Shown here in pieces: positions 7,932 to 8,924 of a DNA stretch of 8,924 bases; positions within the stretch are counted from its first letter, which is position 1; every line of letters begins with the position of its first letter. The stretch covers positions 1-8,924 of the forward strand of contig SFEK01000081.1 in the NCBI GenBank assembly GCA_004557285.1. Direction: 5' to 3'. Both the position numbers and the translations under genes were made by a program. The stretch is from Bacteroidales bacterium (GTDB lineage Bacteria; Bacteroidota; Bacteroidia; Bacteroidales; Bacteroidaceae). The notes beneath the pieces are model-generated. The model ran no database searches. It worked only from the letters and a program-made list of their open reading frames with translations, and was not told where the DNA came from.

Positions 7932-7962
7932 TTCGGTGGTTACAATCTTTTTCGTACCTTTG
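7932..7962 (+). promoter_or_regulatory. Promoter of the tRNA-Phe gene
   Basis: TACCTTTG at 7955-7962, followed by C, matches the Bacteroidetes -7 box TAnnTTTG. Exactly 19 bases upstream is TTCG (7932-7935), close to the -33 element TTTG. The expected start site is near 7966-7968, about 17 bases before the mature tRNA. This is the best-formed promoter in the window and suggests the tRNA does not depend on read-through from thiL. Confidence 0.7.
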
Positions 7963-7983
7963 CACCGCATTTGAGAAGCAAGC

Positions 7984-8056
7984 GGTGCCATAGCTCAGTT
8001 GGTAGAGCAAAGGACTGAAAATCCTTGTGTCCCCGGTTCGATTCCTGGTGGCACCA
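7984..8056 (+). tRNA. tRNA-Phe (anticodon GAA)
   Basis: A 73-base cloverleaf. The acceptor stem pairs ggtgcca (7984-7990) with tggcacc (8049-8055), with discriminator A8056. The D-stem is gctc/gagc (7993-7996 with 8005-8008). The anticodon stem is aagga/tcctt, with loop ctgaaaa giving GAA at 8017-8019, which reads Phe codons UUU and UUC. The T-stem is cccgg (8032-8036) against cctgg (8044-8048) with loop ttcgatt, and contains one C-U mismatch (8034 with 8046). CCA is not encoded: the bases after A8056 are ctc, so it must be added after 3' processing. Confidence 0.97.
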
Positions 8057-8073
8057 CTCCTCCTTTCATTAAG

Positions 8074-8109
8074 AGCCCTGTACGTTATTTTTAGCGGCAG
8101 GGTTTTTTT
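8074..8109 (+). terminator. Intrinsic terminator after tRNA-Phe
   Basis: The stem ccctg (8076-8080) pairs with caggg (8098-8102). It continues after a small bulge with cgtta (8083-8087) against tagcg (8092-8096) around a TTTT loop, and is followed by seven T (8103-8109). This is a classic Rho-independent terminator 20 bases after the tRNA, making the tRNA a single-gene unit. Confidence 0.82.
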
Positions 8110-8173
8110 GTATCCATAGGAATAACGACAATCCGTCATCGTGTCGGACTGATGAAGTAATACCCGTCAAACA

Positions 8174-8467
8174 ATGGCATGGAAAAAGAAATACAGGTGC
8201 GGCACCTGTGGTTATGAGTGCGATGATTATGAAGGCCGCGGACTGTTCAGGCAGGAAATCATCGCCGTGAACTGCCCCGACTGCCATAGCATACAGCATA
8301 TCGTGGTGGGAGGCATTATTGGCGATGTGGCCCCCTCATTCAGCAGTGCAGTGGGGAGGTTGTGCCTCAATTGCGGTAGTGGAGCTATCAGTCAATGGGA
8401 CAGGCATACTTGTCCGAAATGCGGCGGCAGGATGGCCTTTACAGGAGAACAGGAGTTTTGGACCTGA
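8174..8467 (+). CDS. Small protein with two predicted zinc ribbons, function unknown
   Basis: A 97-residue protein with nine cysteines. C9/C12 pair with C34/C37 and C64/C67 with C80/C83 in CxxC knuckles, which predicts two four-Cys zinc ribbons joined by a hydrophobic, glycine-rich stretch (about 42-63). C16 is an additional cysteine. The ATG at 8174 is the only sensible start, directly before a basic MAWKKKYRC opening. There is no signal peptide or membrane helix, so it should be cytoplasmic. It lies 64 bases after the tRNA terminator with no clear promoter or Shine-Dalgarno sequence, and nothing follows it closely on the same strand. The even CxxC spacing argues that the frame is truly coding. 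Paired ribbons can bind nucleic acid, protein or metal only; the sequence does not decide between them, and I do not recognise the family. Confidence 0.75.
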   Translation: MAWKKKYRCGTCGYECDDYEGRGLFRQEIIAVNCPDCHSIQHIVVGGIIGDVAPSFSSAVGRLCLNCGSGAISQWDRHTCPKCGGRMAFTGEQEFWT

Positions 8468-8542
8468 CTGCACTAACCCAATAAAAGTTGCTCTAAAGTC
8501 CGTCAAGGAGACAAAAAGCAAATCTTACGCTTTATGATGTAG

Positions 8543-8673
8543 CATGTGTTGAGTCGGCTCAATCCATGTGCGTCCAACCTAATCCTTGTCTTTTTGAGTC
8601 GGCTCAATCCATGCGTCCAGCCTAATCCCGTGTCCTTTTGAGTCGGCTCAACGGCAGCATTCAGTCGGCTCAT
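8543..8673. repeat. Direct repeats built on the dyad ttgagtcggctcaa
   Basis: The 14-base imperfect palindrome ttgag-tcgg-ctcaa occurs exactly at 8549-8562, 8594-8607 and 8638-8651, and in a degenerate form (ttcagtcggctcat) at 8660-8673. Spacing between starts is 45, 44 and 22 bases. The first two units are alike over their whole length, sharing tccatg, cgtcca and cctaatcc after the dyad, so these are diverged tandem copies and not repeats with unrelated spacers. Around the first copy, flanking catg blocks (8543-8546 and 8565-8568) extend the dyad. Each unit can form a 5-bp stem with a 4-base loop in DNA or RNA. Confidence 0.85.
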
Positions 8674-8699
8674 CAACTCCCCCCAATCATCAACCGCTG

Positions 8700-8730
8700 C
8701 AAAGATACGCATTTTGCGCATCAGATGCAA
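8700..8730 (-). promoter_or_regulatory. Minus-strand Bacteroidetes-type promoter motif
   Basis: Read on the minus strand, 8707-8700 is TATCTTTG followed by C, an exact TAnnTTTG -7 box. At a 19-base spacing (8730-8727) lies TTGC, with ATTG one base further upstream, a fair -33 match. A transcript would start near 8695 and run left through the dyad repeats towards the zinc-ribbon gene. No clear gene lies in that path, so the product would be a non-coding or very short coding RNA, if it exists. Confidence 0.4.
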
Positions 8731-8785
8731 TAGTTGTCCTTTGTGGCGTGACCACTTGTCCAGGATTTCGTGCTTTTTGGCAGAA

Positions 8786-8821
8786 TCTGACAGTTCTGAC
8801 AGTTCTGACAGTTCTGACAGT
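8786..8821. repeat. Four perfect 9-bp tandem repeats (tctgacagt)
   Basis: The unit tctgacagt is repeated four times without change, starting at 8786, 8795, 8804 and 8813. It lies 50 to 90 bases upstream of the minus-strand promoter motif, outside any gene I accept. In the minus-strand open frame the repeat would read as Ser-Glu-Leu repeats. Confidence 0.95.
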
Positions 8822-8924
8822 TGTTTCGGGGCCCTTATCCACCCAAAAACACCGCGAAAAAACACAGATAACAGGGGGTGTGCTAAGGTTGATGATGTTT
8901 ATTGTAGAAATAGTTTATTTATAT

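Larger units (their letters stand above)
8468..8924. other. Repeat-rich segment without a convincing gene
   Basis: These 457 bases hold no coding frame I would defend. From left to right there are about 75 plain bases, a cluster of ttgagtcggctcaa repeats (8543-8673), a C-rich stretch, a minus-strand promoter-like motif (8700-8730), a 9-bp tandem repeat (8786-8821) and a plain right end with a short G-run (8874-8878). A 120-codon minus-strand frame (8865-8503) runs across everything, but its content is dictated by the repeats. No tRNA, transposase, att site or CRISPR array is visible. Confidence 0.7.

Noticed and set aside
8543..8673. CRISPR-like array
   Set aside because: Too few repeats, a 14-base palindromic unit, and the intervening sequences are copies of one another, not unique spacers; no cas gene is in the window.
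8503..8865. 120-codon minus-strand open frame with Ser-Glu-Leu and LSRL repeats
   Set aside because: It runs through the 9-bp repeat, the promoter motif and the dyad repeats, so its repeats follow from the DNA repeats. It has no recognisable domain, and its length reflects a lack of stops more than coding character.

Overview
The window looks like chromosomal DNA of a Bacteroidales bacterium, most likely Prevotella/Segatella or a close relative. The main evidence is the protein set and the signals around it. Three promoter-like sites match the Bacteroidetes primary-sigma -7 box TAnnTTTG, each followed by C. No start codon has a well-placed Shine-Dalgarno sequence. The BY-kinase ends in a tyrosine-rich tail, and the nucleoside phosphorylase, LpxK and ThiL read as Bacteroidetes versions. 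The assignment is inferred from reading, not from a database search.

Layout. (1) Positions 1-2873 hold the 3' end of an exopolysaccharide/capsule operon: a 5'-truncated Wzc-like chain-length regulator and tyrosine autokinase, then 12 bases later a small cap-less HAD hydrolase, closed by a 15-bp perfect hairpin at 2888-2932. (2) Positions 2950-7895 hold a co-directional run that starts at a TATATTTG promoter: sppA (membrane signal peptide peptidase), lpxK (lipid A 4'-kinase), a trimeric-type purine nucleoside phosphorylase and thiL (thiamine-monophosphate kinase). The gaps are 60 bases, a 116-base overlap and 35 bases, so one transcript is likely. It mixes envelope work (SppA, LpxK) with nucleoside salvage and cofactor synthesis. 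(3) Positions 7932-8109 are a self-contained tRNA-Phe(GAA) unit with its own promoter and terminator. (4) Positions 8174-8467 encode a 97-residue protein with two predicted zinc ribbons and no assigned function. (5) Positions 8468-8924 have no convincing gene. They carry short hairpin-forming repeats (periods 45, 44 and 22 bases), a good minus-strand promoter motif and a 4-copy 9-bp tandem repeat.

All assigned genes lie on the + strand. I see no transposase, integrase, CRISPR array, phage gene or toxin-antitoxin pair, and no clear new defence or mobile system. The points most worth a second look are the 18-bp tandem repeats that build the kinase's tyrosine tail, the kinase-HAD pairing, the long lpxK/phosphorylase overlap, an Asp at the base-recognition position of the phosphorylase, and the repeat-rich non-coding segment at the right end.
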